From contig NZ_JAQAGY010000010.1 in the NCBI RefSeq assembly GCF_027533645.1, forward strand, positions 124,001 through 188,000: 64,000 nucleotides of DNA. The letters are read 5' to 3'. The DNA is from Paenibacillus caseinilyticus. GTDB taxonomy: Bacteria; Bacillota; Bacilli; Paenibacillales; NBRC-103111. Every line of letters starts with the position of its first letter. Position 1 is the stretch's first letter. Shown piece by piece: positions 51,344 to 60,987 of the stretch. Under the pieces are notes generated by a model that was given only the letters and a program-made list of their open reading frames with translations, did no database searches and was not told the origin of the DNA. Both the position numbers and the translations under genes were made by a program.

Positions 51344-52222
51344 ATGGAAGCAGCGATTCCAGCTGTCCCGCCAGGGCAGGCACCGGTCAAGAAGGAAAGC
51401 CGGGCTTGGACCCGGTTCAAGCGCAACAAAGCGGCGATGGCTTCCCTGGTGATCATGATCGTGCTGGTGCTGCTCGCACTGCTGGCGCCGGCGATCGCCC
51501 CGCATGACCCCGCGGAGCAGGATCTGCTGAACCGTCTCAAGCCGCCGAGCGCGGCGCATTGGTTCGGGACCGATGACCTGGGCCGGGATCTTCTCTCCCG
51601 GGTGCTCTACGGAGCGCGGGTATCGCTCTCCGTCGGTATCGTGTCGGTCGTGCTGAACGTCATTGTCGGCGTCACGGTAGGGTCGGTCGCCGGGTATTAC
51701 GGCGGCAGGGTCGATGCCGTGCTCATGCGGTTCGTCGACATGATGCTGGCATTCCCGTCCCTGTTCGTGATGATCGCCGTCGTGACACTGCTGCGGCCGA
51801 GCCTGTTCAATATCATTCTCGTCTTCGTCCTCTTCGGTTGGATGACGAAGGCGCGCCTGCTCCGCGGCCAGATTCTCACCGTGAAGAACCGCGAGTTCGT
51901 GGAGGCGGCCCGCACGATCGGGATGAGCGACGCCCGTATTATCTTCGTCCATATTCTGCCCAATAGCCTGGCGCCGGTCATTATCTCGGCTACGCTGCAG
52001 ATGGGCACGATGATTCTGACGGAGTCGACGCTGAGCTACCTGGGCCTCGGGATCCAGCCTCCGGCATCGAGCTGGGGCAATCTCCTGCAGAGCGCGCAGA
52101 ATCTGACGATACTCACGAAGGCGCCATGGCTGCCGTTCATTCCGGGCTTTATGATTTTCTTGACGATCATGTGCTTCAACTTTATCGGCGACGGCCTGCG
52201 CAGCGCACTGGATTCGAAGTAA
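51344..52222 (+). CDS. Peptide ABC transporter permease, OppC/DppC type
   Basis: Second membrane subunit, 292 aa, 4 bases after the OppB-type gene. The family pattern is clear: HWFGTDDLGRDLLSRVLYGA, EFVEAARTIGMSDARIIFVH (EAA loop) and LSYLGLGIQPPASSWGNLL. It is the last gene of the operon; a terminator comes 160 bases later after a stretch rich in AAGGC/GCATG repeats. Confidence 0.95.
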   Translation: MEAAIPAVPPGQAPVKKESRAWTRFKRNKAAMASLVIMIVLVLLALLAPAIAPHDPAEQDLLNRLKPPSAAHWFGTDDLGRDLLSRVLYGARVSLSVGIVSVVLNVIVGVTVGSVAGYYGGRVDAVLMRFVDMMLAFPSLFVMIAVVTLLRPSLFNIILVFVLFGWMTKARLLRGQILTVKNREFVEAARTIGMSDARIIFVHILPNSLAPVIISATLQMGTMILTESTLSYLGLGIQPPASSWGNLLQSAQNLTILTKAPWLPFIPGFMIFLTIMCFNFIGDGLRSALDSK

Positions 52223-52289
52223 GGCGTGTCTTGGGGCCTTGCGGAGTTTCGGTTACGTCTAGGTGCGGAAGAGGGACGACACGGTATTC

Positions 52290-52380
52290 AAGGCCGCATC
52301 TAAGGCATCTATGGCATGCAAGGCCGCATGCAGGGCGGCGGACAAAGCAGCATACTAAGGCACCATGCAAGGCAGCGTAC
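52290..52380. repeat. Short AAGGC/GCATGC degenerate repeats
   Basis: AAGGCCGCAT, AAGGCATC, GCATGCAAGGCCGCATGC and GCAAGGCAGC recur within 90 bases behind the opp operon. There is no gene here. Confidence 0.55.
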
Positions 52381-52382
52381 TG

Positions 52383-52412
52383 AGCAGCATCCTCGGGGGT
52401 GCTGCTTTTTTT
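52383..52412 (+). terminator. Rho-independent terminator of the opp operon
   Basis: AGCAGCA and TGCTGCT flank a 10-nt loop and are followed by a T-run. Confidence 0.85.
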
Positions 52413-52525
52413 GTTCAGGAAAAACGGGTAATAAGGGCTGCCCGAGCCCGCAGGGAGGATAAGACTTCCTTCCCTGGGGAGAATGGGAAACGTAGAGCAT
52501 TCCAAGGAAGGGGAGGACACCCGGG

Positions 52526-52765
52526 ATGAAAATGGAAATCGTCTCCTGTCTGCTGCGGGAGAGGCTGAAGGAGAGCGGGATGGCTGCGGAGGAACTGGCG
52601 GCCCGGCTGCTGTATAAACCAGAGAAGCTCTATGACTATATGGAGCTGAAGCGTGTCATGCCGCTCCAAGTGGCGGTGTCGATCGCCGGAACGCTCGGAT
52701 GCGATGTAAGAGCCCTGTATGAATGGCGGCCCGTATACGGTTATGTGGAAGAAAGCGGAGGATAA
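52526..52765 (+). CDS. Small XRE-type DNA-binding protein
   Basis: A 79-residue protein made almost wholly of a Cro/C1 helix-turn-helix: LLRERLKESGMAAEELAARL, KPEKLYDYMELKRVMPLQVA, SIAGTLGCDVRALYEW. ATG 52526 follows GGGGAGGACACCCGGG. Probable transcriptional regulator; target unknown. The next gene lies 136 bases on. Confidence 0.82.
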   Translation: MKMEIVSCLLRERLKESGMAAEELAARLLYKPEKLYDYMELKRVMPLQVAVSIAGTLGCDVRALYEWRPVYGYVEESGG

Positions 52766-52901
52766 ATATGGAGAGAAGAAAGAGACTAGACGCGAAAGGA
52801 AATCGGAGAAAAATGTCGAATATTATCCTATAAGAGTCTAATGGTCATGTGTCCATAAGTCCAAAGGCTCATAAAACTGGATATGAGTCGAGGTGAGTCT
52901 T

Positions 52902-53552
52902 TTGGATAATTTGCCGTTGGCCGTCTTCTTTTTTGTCACCTGGATCGGTATCTTTTCACTGGCTCTTGCTTTTTTTCGGATCAAACTGTATCCATACATC
53001 AAACCGATGCTGCTCACCGTCCTTGTCTTAACCCCTTTATCCTGGACCTTGATCCAGCTCATGAAGATCAATCATTATTTCCATATCCTGAATGCCCCGC
53101 TGGAAATCACGGCGGCAGCCTTGTGCATGCGGTACTTGTTCAAGCTGAACGGAACCGATTCATTCATGATGGTCACGCTCTCGTACGGTATTGCCGTTTT
53201 TATGGAGAATATCACCTCCATGATCGTCAACGATTACCAGATGGAGAGGGCCGCAAGCACCTTGGCCAGCGGCATTATGCATCAGGAATGGATCTTTGCG
53301 TTTTTGCTGTTCCTCTTCTCGTATGCCTTCACATTCTTCCGGCTGGGGTTCACCGTTGTGAACAAACACCGCAAAACGAGCATCTCGGCCCGTTACCGGC
53401 TCGTTATTGCCCTGACCTTCTGCTCGGTCTGGTTTTCGAATATTTCCGTTCATTTTCTGGAAGACCTGTTCCTCTTGTCTACGTATCTGATCTTTTTTGT
53501 GTTCGGGTACCTCTGCATCCGCCTGTACCGCCTGGAACTTGAAGAAGACTGA
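52902..53552 (+). CDS. Polytopic membrane protein, unknown function
   Basis: A 216-residue integral membrane protein with about six hydrophobic segments (first LAVFFFVTWIGIFSLALAFF). TTG 52902 is preferred as it stands about 5 bases after AGGTGA; GTG 52893 lies inside that site. No family is recognised. It is AT-richer than its neighbours. It might be regulated with the XRE gene upstream or the helicase downstream, but there is no overlap. Confidence 0.7.
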   Translation: MDNLPLAVFFFVTWIGIFSLALAFFRIKLYPYIKPMLLTVLVLTPLSWTLIQLMKINHYFHILNAPLEITAAALCMRYLFKLNGTDSFMMVTLSYGIAVFMENITSMIVNDYQMERAASTLASGIMHQEWIFAFLLFLFSYAFTFFRLGFTVVNKHRKTSISARYRLVIALTFCSVWFSNISVHFLEDLFLLSTYLIFFVFGYLCIRLYRLELEED

Positions 53553-53630
53553 GGCAGCCGGCAGGGGAGGGCCCATTGTCTGTCGAATACATATAATGAA
53601 CGATTCTACGTCATGGAGGAACGAACTATA

Positions 53631-55601
53631 GTGGAGCGGTACCCATTTGCTTTTGATCCGTCCCGTCCTTTCACCGAGCAGGTGGGGGAGTGGGTCGCGG
53701 ATGTATTCTATGATATCCTGCCGGAAGCGGGCTTCGAGGTCCGCGACGAGCAGATCTATATGGCATTCCAGCTCGAGAGAGCGTATGCGGATAAGGAGAT
53801 TATCTTCGCGGAAGCGGGAGTCGGTACGGGCAAGACGCTCGCCTACCTGCTCTATGCGGTGTGCTATGCAAGGTACACGCGCAAGCCCGCGGTCATTGCC
53901 TGTGCGGACGAGTCGCTGATCGAGCAGCTCGTGAAGCCGGGCGGCGACATCGCCAAGCTCGCGGAACACTTGAACCTCGTGATCGATGCGCGGCTCGGCA
54001 AGTCGCCCGACCAGTATCTCTGCCTGATGAAGCTCGATGAGGCCCGGTTCCAGGATGAAGACGGCGAGCTGTTCGAAGAAGTCTATGAGGGGCTCCCGGA
54101 CTTCACCCGGTCGAATGCGGCCATGCAGTCGTTCCATCCGTATGGGGACCGCAAGCATTATCCCCATCTGAATGACGGGCAGTGGAACAAGATCGGATGG
54201 GATACGTTCCAGGACTGCTTCGTCTGTGAGAAAAGGCACCGCTGCGGCCAAACCTTGTCCCGGGATCATTACCGGCGTTCGCCCGACGTCATTATCTGCT
54301 CCCACGACTTCTATATGGAGCATGTATGGACGGCGGACAGCCGCAAGCGCGAAGGACAGCTGCCGCTGCTGCCGGAGCACAGCTCGGTCGTCTTCGACGA
54401 AGGCCATCTGCTTGAGACGGCTGCGCAGAAGGCGCTCACTTACAAGCTGAAGCATGCCGTATTCGAGGAGCTCATCACCCGGCTGCTGCAAGGCGAGATC
54501 CGGGAGACGCTCGCGGTGCTGATCGATGAGGCGATCGACACCAGCGAGATGCTCTTCCGGGAGCTGTCCCGCGCGAGCACGCCGGTCCCGGGCACGGAGC
54601 GCATGCGCATCGAGCTGGTTCCGGAACTGCTGCGGGAGGTGCGGGCGCTCCGCAGCGTGCTTACCGCCATCGAAGAGGAGCTCGTGTTCGAGGGCGAGCT
54701 CTATACCTTGAACGAATACCAGCTGCGCATCGTCGAGGAGCATCTGGAGATGATGCAGCGGGCGCTGGTGCTCTTCGATTCGCCGGATACCTTGATCTGC
54801 TGGGCGGAGGGCAGCGGGAACGCGCTGACGCTCTCGATCATGCCGAGGACGGTGAAGGAAGTGCTCGGGGAGCAGGTGTTCACGGCGAAGATGCCGGTCG
54901 TCTTCTCTTCGGCGACGCTGTCCGTGGACGGGTCCTTCGATTACATGGCGGAGAGCCTCGGCATCGGGAAGTACCGTTCTTTCTCCGTGCCTTCCCCTTA
55001 CGATTACGAGCACCAGATGGAAGCGATCTATCCACGCTGGCGGGAGGGGGGGCGCTTCGAAGAGAAACTGGATATGGCGGTCCGGCTCCTGGAGCGCACG
55101 GCGGGCAGGGCGCTGCTGCTCTTCCCGACACGCGAGGAGCTGCGGCGGTTCAAGAGCGAAATCGGCCGCTATCCGGCGTGCGGAGCCCTTCGCTTCCTCT
55201 ACGAAGGCGACGCCGAGATCAGCCATCTCATCGAAGCGTTCCAATCGGATGAGGAGAGCGTCCTGTGCGCCGTCTCCCTGTGGGAGGGGCTCGACGTGCC
55301 GGGGCCGGCGCTGTCGAATGTCATCATCTGGTCGCTGCCGTTCCCGCCGCAGGATCCCGTCTTTATGGTGAAGCGGAGCGCTTCCGCCTCGCCGTTCGAG
55401 GAAGTGGAGCTGCCGTATATGCTGCTGCGGCTGCGCCAGGGCATGGGCCGGCTGATCCGCTCCCGGGAGGACCGGGGCATCGTGGCGGTGTTCGCCGAAG
55501 ACCGGCCGGAAGAGGGCGCGATCCGCGCGCGGATCGAGGCGGTGCTGCCTACGGGCGTCCTGCTGCAAGAGCTTCAGGCAGGGCAGGGTGCGAAGAGTTG
55601 A
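53631..55601 (+). CDS. DinG/YpvA-like ATP-dependent DNA helicase
   Basis: Superfamily 2 iron-sulfur helicase of the XPD/DinG group, 656 aa. GTG 53631 lies about 11 bases after GGAGG and is preferred to ATG 53613, which has no binding site. Walker A AEAGVGTGKT (60-69), four cysteines of the Fe-S domain (one in YLCLM; CFVCEKRHRC), Walker B VVFDEGH (Asp256-His259), and the C-terminal helicase core (LLLFPTREEL, VSLWEGLDVPG, LLRLRQGMGRLIRS). It lacks the exonuclease domain of longer DinG proteins and matches Bacillus YpvA in size. Probable role in resolving DNA structures. Confidence 0.9.
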   Translation: MERYPFAFDPSRPFTEQVGEWVADVFYDILPEAGFEVRDEQIYMAFQLERAYADKEIIFAEAGVGTGKTLAYLLYAVCYARYTRKPAVIACADESLIEQLVKPGGDIAKLAEHLNLVIDARLGKSPDQYLCLMKLDEARFQDEDGELFEEVYEGLPDFTRSNAAMQSFHPYGDRKHYPHLNDGQWNKIGWDTFQDCFVCEKRHRCGQTLSRDHYRRSPDVIICSHDFYMEHVWTADSRKREGQLPLLPEHSSVVFDEGHLLETAAQKALTYKLKHAVFEELITRLLQGEIRETLAVLIDEAIDTSEMLFRELSRASTPVPGTERMRIELVPELLREVRALRSVLTAIEEELVFEGELYTLNEYQLRIVEEHLEMMQRALVLFDSPDTLICWAEGSGNALTLSIMPRTVKEVLGEQVFTAKMPVVFSSATLSVDGSFDYMAESLGIGKYRSFSVPSPYDYEHQMEAIYPRWREGGRFEEKLDMAVRLLERTAGRALLLFPTREELRRFKSEIGRYPACGALRFLYEGDAEISHLIEAFQSDEESVLCAVSLWEGLDVPGPALSNVIIWSLPFPPQDPVFMVKRSASASPFEEVELPYMLLRLRQGMGRLIRSREDRGIVAVFAEDRPEEGAIRARIEAVLPTGVLLQELQAGQGAKS

Positions 55602-55644
55602 ATCGGTAATCGGGATCATACACGAAGTAGGATACAAAGTCATA

Positions 55645-55683
55645 ACAAACAAGCCCGGAACCCCAGGATCCGGGCTTGTTTGT
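55645..55683 (+). terminator. Rho-independent terminator after the helicase gene
   Basis: A perfect 15-bp stem (ACAAACAAGCCCGGA and its inverse) with a 9-nt loop. The 420 bases that follow (55684-56106) show no credible gene or known riboswitch. Confidence 0.85.
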
Positions 55684-56106
55684 CATGACTGAAAGTGAAA
55701 GACGCAAAACGCGTTCTTGTATCTCTGTTGCTTCATCCAACGCTGTCGGCATTCAAAAAGACGGCGGCGAAATGAGGGATGGCTGTTTTCCGAGTGGACG
55801 TGATCATAGGGGCGCCGCGCGCGCCTTGAACTTTTTTGGAAGCGGCCAGCCCTGCGCGTGCTCGCGGGGAAGGAAGCCAGCAGTCCAGCCGCTGCTCATC
55901 GGCCGCCTTCGTCAACGTGAGTATTTACGGATAGTAGGAGTACTGGGGCGACGGAACAATGCTTTACCGTACGGAAGACAAGCCGATTTTATCCCCTCGA
56001 TTGTTGTTATTTCCACCTTGAAGAAAAGGGCGGGTTGTCCAAAAATAGAAGCATAGGGTTTATCGAAGTGACCCGATGGCCCATCCCCCAAAGGAGCGTG
56101 TTCTTC

Positions 56107-58029
56107 ATGACCCGGCAGCGAACCAAGCCGAAAGCACTCATTCTGACTTTGATCGCCGTTCTATTCCTCAGCCTCCTTCCGCTTTATCCGTCCCAATCGC
56201 TGGGCGCAGCCGCGCCTTGGCAGGCCGGCACCGCTTACAAGGCGGGAGACCAGGTGACGTACAGCGCCAAAACGTACCAATGCCTCCAGCCGCACACGGC
56301 TCTGCAGGGCTGGGAACCGCCGAACGTTCCGTCGCTGTGGAAGGAAGCAGCCGGCGGCGGCACGGGCAGCGATACGGCGGCACCGTCGGTACCGGCGAAC
56401 GTGGCCGTGATGTCCAAGACATCCACATCCGTAACACTGACCTGGAATGCCTCCACGGATAACACCGGAGTCACGCAGTACGAGGTATACCGCGGCACGG
56501 CTCTGGCGGCCTCCGTCACCGGCACGACCGCCACTGTGAGCGGATTGACGGCAAGCACGGCCTACACGTTCACCGTGAAGGCGAAGGACGCGGCGGGCAA
56601 CGTATCGGCAGCGAGCAGCGCCGTCTCCGTCACGACCAGCGCACCGGCCCCGGCCGACACGGCCGCTCCTACCGTGCCGGGCGGCCTGAAGGTGACCGGC
56701 GTAACCAGCTCCTCCGTCTCTCTGTCGTGGAGCGCTTCCACCGACAATGTGGGCGTCACGCAGTACGAGGTATACCGCGGCACGATGCTCGCAGCCACGG
56801 TAACTGGCACGGAGGCGACCGTGAGCGGACTGACGGCAAGCACCGCCTACACGTTCGCAGTGAAGGCGAAGGACGCGGCCGGCAATGCGTCGGCGGCGAG
56901 CGCTTCTGTGAGCGCAACGACCGATAAGGCGGGCACGACGCCGGCAGGCGGACGCAAGTACGTCGCTTACGCCAGTACGTGGAACACGAGCATTTATGAC
57001 CTGAAGCCGGAGAACATCCCGAACTACATCACGAACGTCAACCTGTCGTTCGCCCGCCCGGATACGGCATATGTCAAAGGTTCTTATCAGTTCGACCAAG
57101 CTGTAGCAGGTTTTGAATTCTTCGAAGGCGCAGCCACGAACGCAGGGCAGAAAAAGTTCACCGCCCAGCAGTCGCAGGATCTTCGCAGCGCCATCGCGGC
57201 CCTGAAGGCACGCGGTACGGAAGTATGGGTATCGGTCGGCGGCTGGTCTTACAGCCAGGGCGACCAGTGGTCGCGCTTCAGCGCTCCGCACGTGGTGGAT
57301 CTTGCGCTGGATCTGGGCGCTTCCGGCGTAGATATCGACTGGGAATCGAGCTCAAGCGTGTGCAATAAAGGAACGGAAGCCACTTTCTCGTGCACCAAGG
57401 ACGCGGAGATCAGCGGCATCATCTCGACCCTTCACAGCGAGATCGCATCCCGCCAGGCCGGGCTTAAGATCTCGATTGCAGGCTGGTCTACAGGGGCCTA
57501 CTATGTGAAGGGCACGCCGTTCGAAGAAGGCAAGGTCCAGTGGGGTTCGCCGTTCGGCGGCACCATGTACACCGTAGTGAAGAACCAGGGCAGCAAGATC
57601 GATATGATCAACCTGATGTCTTATGATGCCGGCGATTACTTCGACGCGAGAGAAAGCTACGAAGCCTACCGTGCCATCTACGGCGGCATTCTCAATATGG
57701 GCATGCAGGTCGCGCCGGAAGGTGCGGGCGGAGCGGTGCTGGAAGTGGAAGCGCCGGCCGGCACCGTGTACGATGCCGACATGATGACAGGACAGAACAA
57801 CATGGCAACCTCTTACTACAATGTGGAAACCATGGTGAAGTATATCAAGAACAAAGGCAAAGCGACAGACGGCTTCATGCTGTGGCAGCTGTGGAAGCAG
57901 CGCGTTCACCAGCCGGCTCCGGCTGGAGCGGCTACCGAGAACAGCGCAGGGCAATATGTATGCCGCAACCTGCCGCTCGCAGGCGACTGCTCGCAGAGCA
58001 TTCCGGTACTGCCGAAGCTGAATCCGTAA
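56107..58029 (+). CDS. Secreted GH18 chitinase with chitin-binding and Fn3 domains
   Basis: Extracellular chitinase, 640 aa. ATG 56107 follows AAAGGAGCG. After a signal peptide (LILTLIAVLFLSLLPLY) come a CBM5/12 chitin-binding module (about 38-80: WQAGTAYKAGDQVTYSAKTY), two nearly identical Fn3 domains (about 95-180 and 190-275) and the GH18 barrel (about 283-625). The catalytic motif is GVDIDWE with acid Glu413. The C-terminus has two Cys (YVCRN, AGDCS) that may form a disulfide. Degrades chitin or chitin-like polymers. Confidence 0.94.
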   Translation: MTRQRTKPKALILTLIAVLFLSLLPLYPSQSLGAAAPWQAGTAYKAGDQVTYSAKTYQCLQPHTALQGWEPPNVPSLWKEAAGGGTGSDTAAPSVPANVAVMSKTSTSVTLTWNASTDNTGVTQYEVYRGTALAASVTGTTATVSGLTASTAYTFTVKAKDAAGNVSAASSAVSVTTSAPAPADTAAPTVPGGLKVTGVTSSSVSLSWSASTDNVGVTQYEVYRGTMLAATVTGTEATVSGLTASTAYTFAVKAKDAAGNASAASASVSATTDKAGTTPAGGRKYVAYASTWNTSIYDLKPENIPNYITNVNLSFARPDTAYVKGSYQFDQAVAGFEFFEGAATNAGQKKFTAQQSQDLRSAIAALKARGTEVWVSVGGWSYSQGDQWSRFSAPHVVDLALDLGASGVDIDWESSSSVCNKGTEATFSCTKDAEISGIISTLHSEIASRQAGLKISIAGWSTGAYYVKGTPFEEGKVQWGSPFGGTMYTVVKNQGSKIDMINLMSYDAGDYFDARESYEAYRAIYGGILNMGMQVAPEGAGGAVLEVEAPAGTVYDADMMTGQNNMATSYYNVETMVKYIKNKGKATDGFMLWQLWKQRVHQPAPAGAATENSAGQYVCRNLPLAGDCSQSIPVLPKLNP

Positions 58030-58078
58030 GCGCTATGGCGCAGCTTCCCGCACGCAGCTTGGAGTAAGCCCAGCGTGA

Positions 58079-58139
58079 CGCAGCAAAGCAAAAAACCACC
58101 TTCCGCACCTCACGGAGAGTGGTTTTTTGCTTTGCTGCG
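58079..58139. terminator. Very strong bidirectional terminator
   Basis: Perfect 21-bp stem starting CGCAGCAAAGCAAAAAACCA, loop of 19 nt, with internal A6/T6; lies between the converging chitinase and MATE genes. Confidence 0.88.
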
Positions 58140-58224
58140 AGATGGCGGGGCGCAAGAGCGAAGGTGCCACGGCCGGGGAGGTCCACCCAGCAGCGGTATG
58201 CGCCTTGCCAAGCGCGGGGTTCCG

Positions 58225-59583
58225 CTACGAATGGGCCTGCCCGCGGGCGCGGCTGCGCTGAACATAGGCCAGCCGGGAGAACAAGCCCGCAGCGCCGAAG
58301 GCCAGGCCGGTGATGAGGCCGATCCAATAGCCGAAAGCGCCGAGCGAGGTATGGGCCAGCCAGTAGCCGACAGGCAGCCCGATCACCCAATAGGAGACGA
58401 GCGCGACGACCAGCGTGATGTTCACATCCTTGTATCCGCGCAGGGCGCCCTGGATCGGGGCGGCGAGGGCGTCGGACAACTGGAAGAAGAGCGCATAGAG
58501 CAGGAAGTGCTCGACGAGTGCCAGGACATCCGGCTCCGCCGAATAGATGCCGGCGATGCCGCCGCGGAACACGTAGAGTACTACGGCGCAGACGACCGAC
58601 ATACCGAGTGCGGACCCGATGCCGAGATAGCTGTACTGCCGCGCATGGGCTTCCCTGCGGGCTCCAGCTTCGAAGCCGACGAGAATGGTCAGCGCCATCG
58701 AGATGCTGAGCGGAATCATGTACAGGAACGAAGCGAAGTTCAAGGCCGCTTGGTGCGCTGCGATCGTCACGGTGTCGAACTCGCTCATGAGCAGCGTGAC
58801 GGCTGCGAAGATGCTCGTCTCGAAGAAGATCGCGAAGCCGATCGGCACGCCGATGCGCAGCAGTTCGCCGCAGGCGGAGAGCGACAACCCGTACAGTCTG
58901 CCGAAGACGCGGTATTCGGCGAACGGCCGGTATTTCGCGACGACAGCCAGGGCTACGAGACAGATCAACCAGTAGGTGATGGCCGAAGCGACCCCTGCTC
59001 CGACGCCGCCCATACGGGGGAATCCCAGCTTACCGAAGATAAGCAGGTAGTTCAGCCCCGCATTCACGGGCAGGAAGATCAGGGTAATCATCATCGAAAT
59101 CCGCGTCTGGCCGAGACCGTCCATGAAGCAGCGGAGCACGGTGTACACGAACAGCGGCAGAATCCCGGCCGATATCGCGGTGAGGAACCCGCGGGCGGTG
59201 TGCCGTACGGACGTCTCCAGGCTCATCCGGTCCAGGATGGGATCGAGGGCGAGGAAGCCGGCGGCCGCTACGGCCGCTGCGACAATAATGGAAACATAGA
59301 CGCCCTGGATGACGGTGTAGGGAACCCGGTCCTTGCGGTTCTCGCCGGCGAGCTGGGCGACAAGCGGCGTGACGGCGAATAGAATCCCGGTTAGGCCGGT
59401 CTGCACCGGCACCCAGATCGATGCCCCGATCGCCACGCCGGCCAGATCCGTCGATCCGGCGTGGCCGGACATGAACGTATCGAAGAAGGACATGGCGAAC
59501 ATGGTGACCTGCGTGACCAGGATAGGCAGCAGAATGACGAGCAGCTGCCGCATTTTTTGAGAGAGTGTATTTGTGGGCTTCAT
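58225..59583 (-). CDS. MATE-family multidrug/sodium antiporter
   Basis: Twelve-helix exporter, 452 aa, NorM-like. Start ATG 59583 follows AAAGGAAT. Family features: MRQLLVILLPILVTQ, FFDTFMSGHAGSTDLAGVAI, a second-half repeat (LRIGVPIGFAIFFETSIFAA) and LPVNAGLNYLLIFGKLG. It should expel cationic or toxic compounds using a Na+ or H+ gradient. No regulator gene is adjacent. Confidence 0.93.
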   Translation of the reverse strand: MKPTNTLSQKMRQLLVILLPILVTQVTMFAMSFFDTFMSGHAGSTDLAGVAIGASIWVPVQTGLTGILFAVTPLVAQLAGENRKDRVPYTVIQGVYVSIIVAAAVAAAGFLALDPILDRMSLETSVRHTARGFLTAISAGILPLFVYTVLRCFMDGLGQTRISMMITLIFLPVNAGLNYLLIFGKLGFPRMGGVGAGVASAITYWLICLVALAVVAKYRPFAEYRVFGRLYGLSLSACGELLRIGVPIGFAIFFETSIFAAVTLLMSEFDTVTIAAHQAALNFASFLYMIPLSISMALTILVGFEAGARREAHARQYSYLGIGSALGMSVVCAVVLYVFRGGIAGIYSAEPDVLALVEHFLLYALFFQLSDALAAPIQGALRGYKDVNITLVVALVSYWVIGLPVGYWLAHTSLGAFGYWIGLITGLAFGAAGLFSRLAYVQRSRARGQAHS

Positions 59584-59678
59584 AAGCGGATATATTCCTT
59601 TGCATGTAAGATGTTATGGGAAAAAGGCATAAACACTATCATAGCAGAAGCAGGCGCGTCAAACAACATCAATGGGAG

Positions 59679-59719
59679 GGAAAGCGCTTTATGCATTCTT
59701 CTCCAATCTATTCTATAAT
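59679..59719 (+). promoter_or_regulatory. Candidate promoter of the deacetylase gene with near-cre
   Basis: TATAAT at 59714-59719 lies below a near-cre core GAAAGCGCTTT (59679-59692, 11 of 14 matches). The -35 is poor. Confidence 0.4.
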
Positions 59720-59807
59720 AGAGAAAACAGCTAGATTCGGCAACAGGGCTGCAGACTATGGGCTTCATGACGAGAGCCCGAAATATTCACGAGAGGGGAC
59801 CCATCCC

Positions 59808-60608
59808 ATGCCCAAAGTGGTCGTAACCTTCCCGCAGGGAAAACACAAAGTGCTCACGCTGAGCTATGATGACGGCCGTACGGCCGACCGGCGGCTCGTT
59901 GAACTGCTGAACCGCAGCGGAATCAAAGGAACCTTCCACCTGAACTCGGGCCTGCTCGGTACCGGCGACCGGCTGGCTGCTGAAGAGATCGCGGAGCAGT
60001 ACCGGGGCCACGAGGTGTCGGCCCATACGGTGACGCATCCGACTATTGCCCGCAGTCCTAAGGAACAGCTTGTCGAAGAGCTGTCCCAAGACCGGCGGGG
60101 ACTGGAAGCGCTGGTACGCTATCCTGTGCGGGGGCTGTCGTATCCGAACGGCTCCTACAGCCGGCAGATCAAGGAGCTGCTGCCTTATCTCGGGATCGAA
60201 TATGCCCGGACCGTTGAGAGCACAGGCGGCTTCGGCATGCCGGACGACTGGTACGAATGGAAGCCGACCTGCCACCACAACGGGGCGCTCCGGAGTCTTG
60301 CGGAGCAGTTCGCCGGGCTGCACAAGCAGCAGTATCTCTACATGATGTATGTCTGGGGCCACAGCTACGAGTTCGATAGCGACAACAACTGGGACATGTT
60401 CGCGGACTTCTGCGAGTTCATCGGCGGCCGGGACGACATGTGGTACGCGACGAATATCGAGATTGTGGATTATATGAAGAGCTTCCGGAGCCTGCGCTTC
60501 TCCGCCGATGCTTCCTTCGTACAGAATCCTTCGGCTGCGGCTGTGTGGCTGCAGGTCGACGGCGAGGTGGTGGAAGTGCCGGGCGGCGCGCAGGTGAACC
60601 TGGTATAA
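59808..60608 (+). CDS. Polysaccharide deacetylase family protein (NodB-like)
   Basis: A 266-residue cytoplasmic member of the NodB superfamily. ATG 59808 follows GAGAGGGGAC; longer readings lack a ribosome binding site. The N-terminus VVVTFPQGKHKVLTLSYDDG carries the catalytic Asp pair; HEVSAHTVTHP has the His-x3-His metal site; later GLSYPNGSYS and MYVWGHSYEFD contribute barrel residues. No signal peptide, so it may act on intracellular sugar derivatives, as some carbohydrate-locus members do. Confidence 0.85.
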   Translation: MPKVVVTFPQGKHKVLTLSYDDGRTADRRLVELLNRSGIKGTFHLNSGLLGTGDRLAAEEIAEQYRGHEVSAHTVTHPTIARSPKEQLVEELSQDRRGLEALVRYPVRGLSYPNGSYSRQIKELLPYLGIEYARTVESTGGFGMPDDWYEWKPTCHHNGALRSLAEQFAGLHKQQYLYMMYVWGHSYEFDSDNNWDMFADFCEFIGGRDDMWYATNIEIVDYMKSFRSLRFSADASFVQNPSAAAVWLQVDGEVVEVPGGAQVNLV

Positions 60609-60669
60609 CCCGGCAGGATCCGTCCGCGGGGGGAACGATGAATCTTATGTATAGGAGGCACTAGGAGAG

Positions 60670-60987
60670 ATGAACGAACACACGATACGCCACAGCGTTA
60701 TTTTTTGTCTGAAGCATGCAGCGGGTTCGCCGGAGGCACAGCGCTTTTTGGAAGACGGGAGAGCGGCGCTGACTTCGATTCCCGGCGTCGAACGCTTTGA
60801 AGTGTTCCGTCAGGTGAGCCCCAAAAACGAGTACGAGTATGGGTTCTCGATGGATTTCTCGGACGCTGCCGCCTATGAAGCCTACAACCTCCATCCCGTT
60901 CATACCGCCTTCGTGTCCGAGCGATGGGAGAAGGAAGTCACCCGCTTCCTCGAGATCGACTATAAGACGGCAACCGCGGGCGTGTAA
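60670..60987 (+). CDS. Dabb family (stress-responsive A/B barrel) protein
   Basis: A 105-residue dimeric alpha/beta barrel protein: IRHSVIFCLKHAAGSPEAQR, VERFEVFRQVSPKNEYEYGF, LHPVHTAFVSERWE. Members have diverse or unknown functions. ATG 60670 follows AGGAG. Its stop overlaps the ATG of the following hydrolase by one base, so the pair is co-translated. Confidence 0.88.
   Translation: MNEHTIRHSVIFCLKHAAGSPEAQRFLEDGRAALTSIPGVERFEVFRQVSPKNEYEYGFSMDFSDAAAYEAYNLHPVHTAFVSERWEKEVTRFLEIDYKTATAGV

Noticed and set aside
55684-56106. Possible cyclic-di-GMP or other riboswitch before the chitinase
   Set aside because: The conserved GEMM bases were looked for and not found; no long stem precedes the start.
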